A DNA stretch of 64,000 nt from Paenibacillus caseinilyticus (GTDB lineage: Bacteria; Bacillota; Bacilli; Paenibacillales; NBRC-103111). Where the stretch lies: contig NZ_JAQAGY010000006.1 in the NCBI RefSeq assembly GCF_027533645.1, positions 124,001-188,000 on the forward strand, in the 5' to 3' direction. The position numbers were made by a program, and so were the translations under genes. Below are positions 39,516 to 48,386 of the stretch, piece after piece. Position 1 is the stretch's first letter; every line of letters begins with the position of its first letter. A model generated the notes under the pieces. That model made no database searches and was not told where the DNA came from. It saw only the letters and a list, made by a program, of their open reading frames with translations.

Positions 39516-41320
39516 CGAATCACCCCACCTGCATAAGCATTTTCGGCCGTAACCCCGCCGGGCTGGGATTGGTATTTGCCGATGGTAGAGCCCTCGGCGG
39601 ACGACAACCCATTGCCGTTACCTGTCCCGGTGTTTCCATTGCTAAACACGATAGATCCAGAATTGGCCAGGATTCCAGACCCCCTGTTGGAAAACTCACC
39701 GACCCCAACGGACCCGTTTGCCCGAACAAACCGAACGCCCTCATGATTGGTCGTCCCAAATGTCGCCGTCGTGCATTTGCACATATCAATGAATACGTCT
39801 GAGCATGTGTTGACATAGAACCCTGGCCAGTTGATCCGGTCCGCCTTTACTCCTCTGACATATACGTAAATTCCGCATTTAATAACGTTCACGCCACCAA
39901 TCACGAAATTTACGCTATTGGCTGCCGTGTCGGAACCCAACAATTCCAATTGCCCTCGCCCGTAAAACCCACTAAACACAACTTCTTCCGCAGCATAAGA
40001 ACCTTGCACCAATACGATGACAACTCTATGATTGACTATTTGCGGAATCCTTCTGACGGCCGCCATGATCGTTTTAAGGGGCGAGCCGGACGTGCCGTCA
40101 TTGGCATCATCGCCGGTCGCCGGATTTACATAAAACGTCATATCACTTCGGGTCACCGTCAAGTTGCCCCAATCAATGCTCCCGCCCCATTCGGCATTAA
40201 ATTGATTCACGGCCGGGATGGCCGATCCATGTATTCCGACTTTAGCGTTATGTGTCGCCGTAATTCCGAAGTAATTATCCGCCCCTGAAACTTCAACCAA
40301 ATGCACGTTAGAATTCCACCGAGCCGCTATAGCGTCCTGCATTCCGGAAATATAGGATTCGCTTATGATTTGGCTTGCACGGTCCCCGTTGAATCCGTTG
40401 TATGAACGGTTGTTGCCAATCAGCCGGCATTTGTTCATGTCGGAAACCGAGTTGTAGTTCAGGAAGCAACAACCCTTGCCAGTTGAATTATTCAGTTGTA
40501 TCCCTTGAATTGCGACATTCGCCGTGCAGCTATTCAACTCCAGGTAACTAAAGGTCACGGAAGCCGGGGACGTGGCATTGCCAATAAGGCTAATGGTGCC
40601 ATTGCCATGCTTGGCCCATATCACCACGTTTTCCAAATAGCTCCCGTTTGCAATGTAGATTATAACGGAATGGAGAACTATTTGCGGAATCTTTGCCACC
40701 GCTGCCGCGATCGTCCGGAGGGCCGTGCCACTTGTCAGGCCGTCGTTTGCGTCGTTGCCGGTGGTCGAAACGTATAGGGTCATGTTTGCCGTTGTTCTTT
40801 TTGGTGTAAGGCTATCCAAAACGATCACTTGATTCTGCAATGAATTATGCTGGGCTGCCGTAGCATAGACGAGTGATCCATCAATGGTGGCTGAAACATT
40901 CGATGCGGAGCCAACTAAAGTAACAACATTTATGACCTCGCTCACCAGATCTGTCCCGCTTGAAGGCGGAATATAATCGGCCTTGTCGCCGGCATTAGCA
41001 TAACAATAAAGGACCTCTGTTCCGTTTGCAGGGTCCTTCGCATATAAGCCGATCTCCCGGGCATAAAACCCAGCCGTTACGCCTTCACTAGTCAAAATTG
41101 TGCGGACCAGCGCCTCGCCTGGACCGTTTGGTTTGATCAGTGTGATGGGAAGGATTTTTACCCTGTTCACCAGGGACGTAAGGTCCTTGTATTGGACACC
41201 GGCGGCCGGGGTGCCGTCACCGATTTCAATCTTTGTAAATACCAATGGGGCGCCTGCCTGCACCTTACCCTGCAAAATCAGGCCCCCATTGGTTAGGATG
41301 CTGCCGCCATATCCGGCCAT
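39512..41320 (-). CDS. Phage tail fibre with duplicated beta-helix modules
   Basis: A 602-residue fibre. The first 150 residues match the phage tail-collar/fibre N-terminal domain (TKIEIGDGTPAAG, REIGLYAKDP), which docks on the baseplate. Two homologous modules follow, beginning LYVSTTGNDANDGLTSG and FYVNPATGDDANDGTSG, each leading into a parallel beta-helix. The duplication covers roughly residues 180-385 and 395-580. It follows the gpI gene, as expected for the main receptor-binding fibre. Confidence 0.85.
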   Translation of the reverse strand: MAGYGGSILTNGGLILQGKVQAGAPLVFTKIEIGDGTPAAGVQYKDLTSLVNRVKILPITLIKPNGPGEALVRTILTSEGVTAGFYAREIGLYAKDPANGTEVLYCYANAGDKADYIPPSSGTDLVSEVINVVTLVGSASNVSATIDGSLVYATAAQHNSLQNQVIVLDSLTPKRTTANMTLYVSTTGNDANDGLTSGTALRTIAAAVAKIPQIVLHSVIIYIANGSYLENVVIWAKHGNGTISLIGNATSPASVTFSYLELNSCTANVAIQGIQLNNSTGKGCCFLNYNSVSDMNKCRLIGNNRSYNGFNGDRASQIISESYISGMQDAIAARWNSNVHLVEVSGADNYFGITATHNAKVGIHGSAIPAVNQFNAEWGGSIDWGNLTVTRSDMTFYVNPATGDDANDGTSGSPLKTIMAAVRRIPQIVNHRVVIVLVQGSYAAEEVVFSGFYGRGQLELLGSDTAANSVNFVIGGVNVIKCGIYVYVRGVKADRINWPGFYVNTCSDVFIDMCKCTTATFGTTNHEGVRFVRANGSVGVGEFSNRGSGILANSGSIVFSNGNTGTGNGNGLSSAEGSTIGKYQSQPGGVTAENAYAGGVIR

Positions 41321-41337
41321 ATGCTCCCTCCAATCCC

Positions 41338-41898
41338 CTACCTTTTGGGCAGGATTGTTGTTTCTTTATTCCTGGCTGTTACGAACCCAAGATACATCTC
41401 CCCCGGGAAGTCACGCTGCACATCCAGATTGTCGAGCCAGCTGCGCGTATTCTTAACAGAATTGATCGCCTGCACGATTTTGGCGTACTTATCAGCATCC
41501 AATACGTCCCTGACCACCACTTTGAACCGGTACGGGTCCCCGCCGTACTGGAACCACTCCAGTACCTCTGCATCCACGAACACCGCGCTGACGACTTCCT
41601 CGACGGCCGATGGTGTACCCTTGCGCCGATGCCAGGCGATGCTGTTTTTGACGAGCTCCCGGCGCTTCTCGATTGGCAGAGCCGGGTCGTAGAAGTCCAC
41701 ATGAAACTGCCATGCCAGCTCGTTGGCTTCCTCCTCGGTCAGGGAATCCATGCGGCTGTACAACGGCAGGCGATCGATCTTTTCGTCCAGCCGTTGGAAC
41801 TTTGCGTCAAGGGATTCAGCTGCAGCTGCGATTTTGGGGTCGTTTCGCAAATTCGGTGGAACCAGGTCGATCATCCGGAGGTCCTTGAACTCAATCAT
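41338..41898 (-). CDS. Phage tail protein I (P2 gpI family)
   Basis: A 186-residue baseplate protein of the P2 gpI family, with SLDAKFQRLDEKID near the N-terminus and LAWQFHVDFYDPALP with KRRELVKNSIAWHRRKGTPSAVEEVV in the middle. It links the baseplate wedge to the fibre. It overlaps gpJ by 8 bp. Confidence 0.9.
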   Translation of the reverse strand: MIEFKDLRMIDLVPPNLRNDPKIAAAAESLDAKFQRLDEKIDRLPLYSRMDSLTEEEANELAWQFHVDFYDPALPIEKRRELVKNSIAWHRRKGTPSAVEEVVSAVFVDAEVLEWFQYGGDPYRFKVVVRDVLDADKYAKIVQAINSVKNTRSWLDNLDVQRDFPGEMYLGFVTARNKETTILPKR

Positions 41899-43021
41899 CC
41901 ATCAGCCCCCCATAAACCACGTTCACTGCGGTCAATGCGGCCTTCTCTGTCTTGGCCAGCGCCTGAAAGACAGGCGCAGTGATGTCCACCCGGTAAGCGC
42001 CGGCTGCCATCGCCCTGCGGATCAACTCCGAAGGGTTGATATCGCGTCCGAGTTTGGATTTCTGCCAAGTGGTGTAGCCTTCGCTGGCCGCCTCCACAGC
42101 CTGCCGGATGGCCGCCTCCTCCGATGCCCTGCTGCTCTCAATCCAGTACGTGTAAGAGACACTGTACTCTACATCGGTAGGCGCCGATGCTGTGACGTTA
42201 TCGGTCAGGGGACGCACCTTCTTGTCGCTGCATTTGGCGAGCACGGCGTCCAGCAGTTCCTGGCTCGGCGACTCCCCGCCGGCAAGCAGGGGAACGATGT
42301 TTACGACCCCGGGCGACGGCGTGTGCACGGCCACGTCAATGATTTGGGGGCTGGCTGATTTGGCCCAATACTTATAAGCGCCATCCGGACCGGCCACGGA
42401 AAAGGACTCGGGCGCCTCGTGGATCCGCTCCCTGTACATATCGTCCGTTTCCCGGTCCGCCCCTCCGCTGCTCTCCGTCACATTGCTTACTGAGGAGATG
42501 TAAGGGATGGGGTCGACCAGCCGGTTAATCTGTCCTGGTAGATAGCCATTGCCTGCCTCACCGGGCAGCGCGCACCGGCACAGCAGATCCGTATGGGTCG
42601 CCCCCGCGGGCACCGAACCTGGAGATACGACCTCGAAGTAAAGCCCGCTTTTTGCCTCCGGAACCGTCCGTGTCCCGGACGGAATGGGAATGGCGCTTGC
42701 CTGGGCTTGGGAGACGTTGAACCTCATCGTCGTCACGGCTGCCGTGGCCTCCAGGCGTGTGGTCTCCGAAAACGCACCGAGATGGTCCAGGAAATCCTTT
42801 CTCGCATAACGCAGCAGATTAGCCTTGGCGCTCGTGTCGATCATCGCTTCTTGGACCACGAGCCTCTTGGCGATGCTCAAGAAAAAAAGCCGTACCGGAT
42901 CGGCCGGATACAGCTTGGTGTCTGATATCGCTTCGAAGCTCGTGATCAAGTCGTTCGCCGTTTCAAGCACATTGGGGTCCGTGAATTGGATGTCTGGTAG
43001 ATCAAAAAGGGTGCCGCTCAT
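41891..43021 (-). CDS. Baseplate J/gp47 family protein
   Basis: A 376-residue baseplate wedge protein of the P2 gpJ / T4 gp6 family. Typical parts are SGTRTVPEAKSGLYFEVV, GAGxxG-like turns in GEAGNGYLPGQIN, SSGGADRETDDMYRERI and GVVNIVPLL. It sits between gp25-like and gpI genes, overlapping both by 4-8 bp. Confidence 0.95.
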   Translation of the reverse strand: MSGTLFDLPDIQFTDPNVLETANDLITSFEAISDTKLYPADPVRLFFLSIAKRLVVQEAMIDTSAKANLLRYARKDFLDHLGAFSETTRLEATAAVTTMRFNVSQAQASAIPIPSGTRTVPEAKSGLYFEVVSPGSVPAGATHTDLLCRCALPGEAGNGYLPGQINRLVDPIPYISSVSNVTESSGGADRETDDMYRERIHEAPESFSVAGPDGAYKYWAKSASPQIIDVAVHTPSPGVVNIVPLLAGGESPSQELLDAVLAKCSDKKVRPLTDNVTASAPTDVEYSVSYTYWIESSRASEEAAIRQAVEAASEGYTTWQKSKLGRDINPSELIRRAMAAGAYRVDITAPVFQALAKTEKAALTAVNVVYGGLMDD

Positions 43022-43338
43022 GATGTCACCTCGGTTTCATAACGTATAACGGGCACCAGGATGCCGGATGCATTATCCGTGAGAAACGAAATCTCCTTCA
43101 CGGTTACCCTCGGCTCATATTTGCGGATTAAACGCAGAATTTTAGCCGTATACCGGGCCTGAGCAACCGGGAGGGGTTCGTCTATCGTTTGGGGGTCAAG
43201 GCCAAACCCTCGATCCAGCGGCACTGTCCCTTGCATGGTCGTGAGCAGCGTAAGCAGGTTCTGCCGGATCGATTGCAGCCCTGTTGCCCCGAAAATGACC
43301 CCCTGCGTCCGCTCCTGCAGGTTCAGCGTATACTCCAA
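43018..43338 (-). CDS. Baseplate wedge protein gpW/gp25-like
   Basis: A 106-residue gp25-like protein with SIRQNLLTLLTTMQGTVPLDRGFG, the family core, and a C-terminal beta hairpin. It is part of the contractile-tail baseplate wedge with gpJ and gpI. Confidence 0.92.
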   Translation of the reverse strand: MEYTLNLQERTQGVIFGATGLQSIRQNLLTLLTTMQGTVPLDRGFGLDPQTIDEPLPVAQARYTAKILRLIRKYEPRVTVKEISFLTDNASGILVPVIRYETEVTS

Positions 43339-43341
43339 GTC

Positions 43342-43743
43342 CTATCCCCCCTCTTCGATATACTCTTCAAGTGAAATCGAGGCCGTGCCGACAAGCACGA
43401 TGCCCTCGTTGTCGATCTCATCCCAGCTTTGATCCAGCGATGTGATGACCCACTGGCCCATGCCGAGGGACTTTCCTCCGATCGTAAGGTCGGCCACCCG
43501 GCCGTCACGCTGCATGACCAAAAGGCGCTCCATCTCCGCCCGGGGGTTCACCCCGTAGCGCACATCAAAGCGCATTTTAAACGATACTTGGTCGAGCTCC
43601 GGACCGGTAAACTGCCCAAGGGGCTTGCGGAGAAGCACATCGTGCTTGGCCCATCTGGCCGAGCTCTTCCGCGAAAAATCCGTAAAAGTCCGCTGCGTCT
43701 CCAGTGTGGCGAAAAAAACGACATCCCCAAAGGCTCCAATCAT
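43342..43743 (-). CDS. Phage tail protein U (P2 gpU family)
   Basis: A 133-residue protein that starts MIGAFGDVVFF and contains LIGGKSLGMGQW-like and SWDEIDNEG motifs of the P2 gpU family. The start at 43743 follows GGAGGTG and overlaps the gpV-like stop in ATGA. The longer frame to 43803 is unsupported. In P2, gpU acts at tail completion. Its baseplate-side position here is usual for Firmicutes relatives. Confidence 0.85.
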   Translation of the reverse strand: MIGAFGDVVFFATLETQRTFTDFSRKSSARWAKHDVLLRKPLGQFTGPELDQVSFKMRFDVRYGVNPRAEMERLLVMQRDGRVADLTIGGKSLGMGQWVITSLDQSWDEIDNEGIVLVGTASISLEEYIEEGG

Positions 43744-43988
43744 CCGGCACCTCCATCTGTCCGCCCGAGGCAGAAGCCGTCGCCTGTCTCCAGGTACAGG
43801 CAAAGGACCTGCGCGCCATTGGCCGGCATTGGATCGCCCGGCATCCAGCCGATCAGGGGCAACTCCGGCGATACGGTATCGTCTTTATCCGCAAACCGAA
43901 CCCTGACGGTCCCCCGTTCCGGGTAAACCGAGGAGACCTCGCCCAGGCGGACCGGATAGAGGCCGCCGTTCTGTCTTGATCCAAACAT
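43740..43988 (-). CDS. Short gpV/gp45-like baseplate spike base protein
   Basis: An 82-residue protein containing VSSVYPERGTVRVRFADKDDTVSPELPLIG, which fits the OB-fold of gpV-type central spike proteins. Typical gpV proteins are about 200 residues with a C-terminal beta-helix spike. That part is missing here, so either a separate tip exists or the spike is minimal. Confidence 0.75.
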   Translation of the reverse strand: MFGSRQNGGLYPVRLGEVSSVYPERGTVRVRFADKDDTVSPELPLIGWMPGDPMPANGAQVLCLYLETGDGFCLGRTDGGAG

Positions 43989-45010
43989 TAGTATCCCTCC
44001 AGCACCTTCCTGAGCTCAAGGCTCGTCGTGTAGCCGCTGCCCCCCACATCGTGCTTGGATGACTCGATAATGTACTTCCCGTCAAAGTTCTTCCAGCCGG
44101 CCAGAGTGACCGTCGCGGTCGTCACCAGCCGCACGTCGCCGGGCAGCTTCAGGCTGGCCTTGACCGCGTTTTTGTTCTTCTCGCGCAGACGTTTGCGCCC
44201 GATCCGGTCTGCCTCCTTGATGGATGCAAAGCGCTCGTTAATTTTGAGCACAGGCCCCTTGGTGGGCGCCCCTGGTGGGCGATAGGTGTGCGTGACCGTC
44301 TTCTTGCTCCTCGGCTCCTGGTAGGCTACTTGGCAAGCCACATAGGACGCATCGGCCATGTTATCCTCGAAGGAGTACGAAAGGACTCTGCCGGCCCCGC
44401 GTGCAATCTCAGCCACCGGCCCCTGCTGCTCGTACACGAGCTCATCAAACAGCACGATCTGACCGTCCGTCACTTTCATGCCGACGCCCTCGTTCTTGGC
44501 CCTCTCGAGCAGAAAGGCCAGGTCACTCTGATCGGTCTGATCGACCCGGTCATACTCCGGATCATCTGTAAGCTCAAACACGAGTTTATAACCTGCATTT
44601 TTTGCAATGTCCTTGGCCAGCGTGGACAGCTTCACTTTCTCCCATGCACGGGTTTTCTTCTCAAACCGTACATTGGAATCAAACGGGATAGAGACGGCTT
44701 TGATATTCAGCACATCCGGAGGGCCGGAAGAGGACATCCCGTCCACTTCAAATGTGCCGCAGATGAGAAGCTGCGCTTCCCCCGCCTTATTCCAGTTCAC
44801 CGTACGGATCGCCGCGGTGATCGTGTCCCCCTTTTTCCCCATCCAGTCCCCTTGCCACAACTGGTGCCGGTCCTCAAGCGTCAGCTGCAGATCATCCAGC
44901 GTACCGCTGCCAGCGTCGCTGTACGAAAAGCTCGTCAGGTACTCGGCGATTGAGGAGGACACATCCACATCCTCATACACGACAACGAGCTCGGCGCGCC
45001 TCGCCTTCAC
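43988..45010 (-). CDS. Phage late control D / tail hub protein (P2 gpD family)
   Basis: A 340-residue hub protein of the gpD/gp27 type. LTLEDRHQLWQGDWMGKKG lies near the N-terminus and LAKDIAKNAGYKLVFE and DQSDLAFLLERAKNEG in the middle, all family features. It joins the tail tube to the baseplate. It abuts gpV and overlaps gpX by 4 bp. Confidence 0.93.
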   Translation of the reverse strand: MKARRAELVVVYEDVDVSSSIAEYLTSFSYSDAGSGTLDDLQLTLEDRHQLWQGDWMGKKGDTITAAIRTVNWNKAGEAQLLICGTFEVDGMSSSGPPDVLNIKAVSIPFDSNVRFEKKTRAWEKVKLSTLAKDIAKNAGYKLVFELTDDPEYDRVDQTDQSDLAFLLERAKNEGVGMKVTDGQIVLFDELVYEQQGPVAEIARGAGRVLSYSFEDNMADASYVACQVAYQEPRSKKTVTHTYRPPGAPTKGPVLKINERFASIKEADRIGRKRLREKNKNAVKASLKLPGDVRLVTTATVTLAGWKNFDGKYIIESSKHDVGGSGYTTSLELRKVLEGY

Positions 45011-45219
45011 AGGCTCACCCTCTTCCAGGGCGGCAGGGAGGTGGCCGCTTGCCCTGTAGGCACGACGGGCAGCTGCAGCACAACGCCCGCGGAAAATACC
45101 GCTATCCGGGCGTGATCGGGGTTGGCTTTCATGAGATGAGGCATGTACGTTTCGGATCCGAGTGCTTTATAGGCAATCGAGTCCCACATGTCGCCTTGGA
45201 TGGTCACATACTCAGTCAT
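45007..45219 (-). CDS. Tail protein X (P2 gpX, LysM-like)
   Basis: A 70-residue protein with a LysM-like fold: YVTIQGDMWDSIAYKALGSE, then LMKANPDH and VLQLP. gpX is a small tail hub protein. It overlaps both neighbours. Confidence 0.9.
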   Translation of the reverse strand: MTEYVTIQGDMWDSIAYKALGSETYMPHLMKANPDHARIAVFSAGVVLQLPVVPTGQAATSLPPWKRVSL

Positions 45220-47323
45220 AACTCGTCCTCCTCACCTGCAGCTGCAGCGCCTGCAGCCGCTTAACCAAGTCGTCATACGATTCGTTAAGGCCACTTCTTA
45301 CCTGCTCCCTCACGTTCTCTCCGCCCGCCGGGAGGGTGATTTGAGGGGAGAAGTGGACCACAATGCCCCCAGCTGGGCCGCCCCCGCCGCCGGTATTGGC
45401 ACCCAGCATGTTCCCGGCGGTTTGCCAGAGGGCCATAGACCGCTTGGAGTTGTTGATCGGGACGATGACCTCCTTGTCGCCGCCCTCGCCGACCATGGCC
45501 ATATGCGGTTGATCGATAATGCCGCCCTCAGCGTACCCGGCCATGGGGATTTCGGGGATGCTGAGACCAAACTTTGTTCCGCCGACGATTGGTACGCCCT
45601 CCGGAATATCCACTTGCACCGAGTTCAAGCCTCGGATCAGCCCGTTGATCCGGGAAGAGACTGAATTAATAAATCCGAAAAAGCTGGCCTTGCCTGCATC
45701 CCACAGTCCCCCAAACCATTCTCCCAGCCCTCCGAGCGCATCATGGATGCCGTCCCGCAGCTCCCCTGCCTTGGCCTTGACCGTATCCCAGTTCTTGTAT
45801 AGCGCATAGCCGGCTGCGATCACGGCCCCAATCGCCACTGCGATGAGGAAAATAGGCGATGTCAGGAAGGCCATGGCCGCGCCAAAGGCCCCTGTCGTCG
45901 CTGCACCGATGGCGGCCGCGTTGCTCCAGAGGTACATAATGCCGGCTGCAACCTGGTACGCCGCGAATGCGCCCGCGACGCCGACGAGCAGGGGCTCGAG
46001 GGTCGACCAGTTTTCCACGATGAACGCGTATGTCTCTTGCCCGGCCGAAAGAAACTGGTTAAATCCCGCCGAGGCATCGCCGCCGAGCTCAATCACTGCA
46101 GCTCGAAGTCCGCTCAATGTTTCGACTACCACGTTCGCCGCGCTCTCGGCCTCCTGAGCGCCCATTCCGAAGCTTTCGAACATCGTCTGGAATATCCCGA
46201 CCGTTTCGCCATCAAAGCCGTTCTGGAAGGCGTATACGAGTTCGGAGACGATAGGCGTTATGTTACCCAGTGCCCAGCTGAATTCGTTGAGCACCGGCAG
46301 GGCCAGCTGACCCAGGGGGATGAGCAGCCCGACCTCGAGCTGGCGACCGATCATCTCGAAGGCTTCCCCCGGGGAGTTGTGCTTCACCTTGGCGATCTCG
46401 TCCATGGTCTTCTTGGTGGAGTCGAATTTGCTTTCCGCGGTGCCCATAGCAGCGACGACGGCCGCCTCGAGGTCCTCAAACTGCGTCCCCATCAGCGCCA
46501 CACCGATCTGATTCTTCTTCACCGGGTCCTCAATCTTGGAGACTGCCTGCACAACCTCATTGAAGGCTTTCTTCGCCCGCGGTCCGCCGGCGGCAAACGT
46601 CTGGGACATCTTCTCGGCATCCATGCCGAGAGCCTTGAAGGCGTCGGCCGTGCCTTTGTTGCCGTCCTTGACCCGGATGTTGAATTCCTTGACCGCATCG
46701 CCCACTTTGTCCAAATTGAACGCGCCGGCATCAAGCCCGGCGCTGAAGGTGTCAAACATCTCGTTTGCCGTGAAGCCGAGGGTTTTAAAGTAAGGCGTGT
46801 ACTCGTTGGCGGAGTCCAGCAGCTCCCCGGACTTGTCGAGCCCCTGCTGCGCCCCTTGGGCAAGCAGGTTATAAGCCTCCGAGCTTGTGATCCCGAAGTT
46901 TTTCATCATCGTATCGGATGCTTTGACTGACTCTGCAATGTCGTATTCAAAGGTGTCCCGCAGCAGCATGGCGTTTTTCGTGGTTTCCTCGAGCTCTTCG
47001 CCGTGCAACTTGGTGACGGAACTAACGGCCGACACGGCCTTGGCCACATCGTTCCAATCTTCGCCCATGTTTTGGGTATACAGCCCTTCAGCTACCTCGC
47101 TCATTTCGGCCATTTGCTCCTGGGACGCGCCCGTGGCTGCCTGAATCTGATTCATGCCCTTGATGTACTCGTTCGAAGCGCTGAAGGTCTCGAATACGGC
47201 AAGCCCTGCGCCAGCCACCATACTGATCCGCTCGATGGTGCTCTGCACCTTGCCGAAGGCGCTGGAAAAGGAGCTCTCGAGCTCCGCCCCCAGCTTAAAC
47301 GCTATGTCATACTCTTTTGACAC
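45212..47323 (-). CDS. Tail tape measure protein
   Basis: A 703-residue tape measure protein, which sets tail length. TP901-type helical repeats fill the N-terminal half (GMNQIQAATGASQEQM, AYNLLAQGAQQGLDKSGEL). Hydrophobic segments lie at about 455-515, and a glycine-rich C-terminus ends in GMVGEGGDKEV-like sequence. The start is GTG at 47323 with GGAGGTGA upstream; that site lies in the frameshifted chaperone's last codons. Confidence 0.95.
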   Translation of the reverse strand: MSKEYDIAFKLGAELESSFSSAFGKVQSTIERISMVAGAGLAVFETFSASNEYIKGMNQIQAATGASQEQMAEMSEVAEGLYTQNMGEDWNDVAKAVSAVSSVTKLHGEELEETTKNAMLLRDTFEYDIAESVKASDTMMKNFGITSSEAYNLLAQGAQQGLDKSGELLDSANEYTPYFKTLGFTANEMFDTFSAGLDAGAFNLDKVGDAVKEFNIRVKDGNKGTADAFKALGMDAEKMSQTFAAGGPRAKKAFNEVVQAVSKIEDPVKKNQIGVALMGTQFEDLEAAVVAAMGTAESKFDSTKKTMDEIAKVKHNSPGEAFEMIGRQLEVGLLIPLGQLALPVLNEFSWALGNITPIVSELVYAFQNGFDGETVGIFQTMFESFGMGAQEAESAANVVVETLSGLRAAVIELGGDASAGFNQFLSAGQETYAFIVENWSTLEPLLVGVAGAFAAYQVAAGIMYLWSNAAAIGAATTGAFGAAMAFLTSPIFLIAVAIGAVIAAGYALYKNWDTVKAKAGELRDGIHDALGGLGEWFGGLWDAGKASFFGFINSVSSRINGLIRGLNSVQVDIPEGVPIVGGTKFGLSIPEIPMAGYAEGGIIDQPHMAMVGEGGDKEVIVPINNSKRSMALWQTAGNMLGANTGGGGGPAGGIVVHFSPQITLPAGGENVREQVRSGLNESYDDLVKRLQALQLQVRRTSYD

Positions 47324-47329
47324 CCTAAA

Positions 47330-47838
47330 TCACCTCCGTTTCATGATCTCGTTGGTGTCCGTAATCCATTCCCACATCTCAGCTACAGGCTGGCCGAGCC
47401 AGTACGGGACCGACGTATTCGTACTTATGGACAGGGAGAGCGCCGCTTTGCGCAGCAGCCTCCCCCGTTCCTCGCCAGCCAGTCCTATACCAGCAAAAAA
47501 TTCTGCACCCGAATGGTCACTTTGCTGAAGTCCTTGGCCGGGAGCTTTTGCATAAATTCAACCGGTACGCCCGCTGCCTTCGCCGCCACTACAGCTAGGT
47601 ACTGCTTGGAAATCTCCTTCATCGGAATTGTAGTACCTGGGTAGAGCACGTTCAGCTGCCTTTCGCAGGCAATCAGATCCTCGCCGGTCAAGGCATCGAA
47701 GTTCAGCTTGATCTCCGTATGGCTCTCCCCGTCGAACAAATAGGGCTTGCTCAGTGTGAACGTCTGTACGCTCGCCTGCAGCTCTTCTTTCACCTGCTCT
47801 TCTGCCGTTTGCTCTGCCGCTTTTTCTAAGGGATTCAT
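47330..47838 (-). CDS. Tail assembly chaperone, -1 frameshift product (gpE+E' type)
   Basis: Moving back one base at the slippery heptamer T TTT TTG (47494-47500) replaces the last three residues of the tail assembly protein. It extends the protein by about 54 residues, giving about 169 in total. The extension contains SVPYWLGQPVAEMWEW and ends at TGA 47330, seven bases before the tape measure GTG. Overlapping tail chaperones made by frameshift directly before the tape measure are known from lambda (gpG/GT) and P2 (gpE/E'). Confidence 0.8.
47485..47838 (-). CDS. Tail assembly protein, unshifted product
   Basis: A 117-residue protein of the phage tail assembly family (P2 gpE / Mu gp41 type). 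It starts MNPLEKAAEQTAEEQ, with FDALTGEDLIACERQL in the middle, and ends VQNFLLV at TAG just after the slippery site. It should bind the tape measure during tail assembly. It follows the tube gene by 15 bp. Confidence 0.85.
   Translation of the reverse strand: MNPLEKAAEQTAEEQVKEELQASVQTFTLSKPYLFDGESHTEIKLNFDALTGEDLIACERQLNVLYPGTTIPMKEISKQYLAVVAAKAAGVPVEFMQKLPAKDFSKVTIRVQNFLLV
47494..47500 (-). other. Slippery heptamer for programmed -1 frameshifting
   Basis: T TTT TTG on the minus strand in the X XXY YYZ arrangement, four codons before the zero-frame stop. A GC-rich run follows and could stimulate slippage. Confidence 0.75.
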
Positions 47839-47853
47839 GGGTAATGCTCCTTT

Positions 47854-48372
47854 CTACATGCCGAGCTGTTCTTTGATTTTTTTGAGGTAATCGATTCCGT
47901 CGATGATGCAGATATAGTTGTATTTATCGATCTCCACCATCGTTTTTCCGTCAAGCAGCACCTTGATGTACACCACTTCAAACTCGTTTGCCGTGTCCAT
48001 GGTGGCGCCGACCGCCCCTTTGCCCAAGTCCGTCTTCTTGGGCATAGCCCGCACGGAAACCTTCACGGGAACCGGCTTATGCTGCCCTGACGCCGGATCG
48101 TACACCTGCATCGAGCCGCGGAAGTCAAGAGCATGAGCCACCGGGGCCGCGAGAGACAGGTTGTTTTTGGTGATGGTCCGCCAGTTCAGGCCCAGCGTCA
48201 TGGAGCTGTAGTGTCCGATCGTCGGGCTGTCAACCTCCCCGGCGATCCCCGCGCCGCTTACGGTGTCAGTCATGGCCTCAAGGCTTGGCAGCTGCACATC
48301 CGCAGTTCCCAGAAAATCATTGCCGTTGTGGTAAACAGAGTAGCTGATCAGCTTCTCGGGTACGTTGTTCAT
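47854..48372 (-). CDS. Major tail tube protein (P2 FII family)
   Basis: A 172-residue tube subunit with LGTADVQLPSLEAMTDTVSGAGIAG near the N-terminus and NEFEVVYIKVLLDGKTMVEIDKYN near the C-terminus, as in the P2 FII family. It forms the inner tube that the sheath surrounds. It lies directly after the sheath gene. Confidence 0.95.
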   Translation of the reverse strand: MNNVPEKLISYSVYHNGNDFLGTADVQLPSLEAMTDTVSGAGIAGEVDSPTIGHYSSMTLGLNWRTITKNNLSLAAPVAHALDFRGSMQVYDPASGQHKPVPVKVSVRAMPKKTDLGKGAVGATMDTANEFEVVYIKVLLDGKTMVEIDKYNYICIIDGIDYLKKIKEQLGM

Positions 48373-48386
48373 GGCTATCTCCCTCT

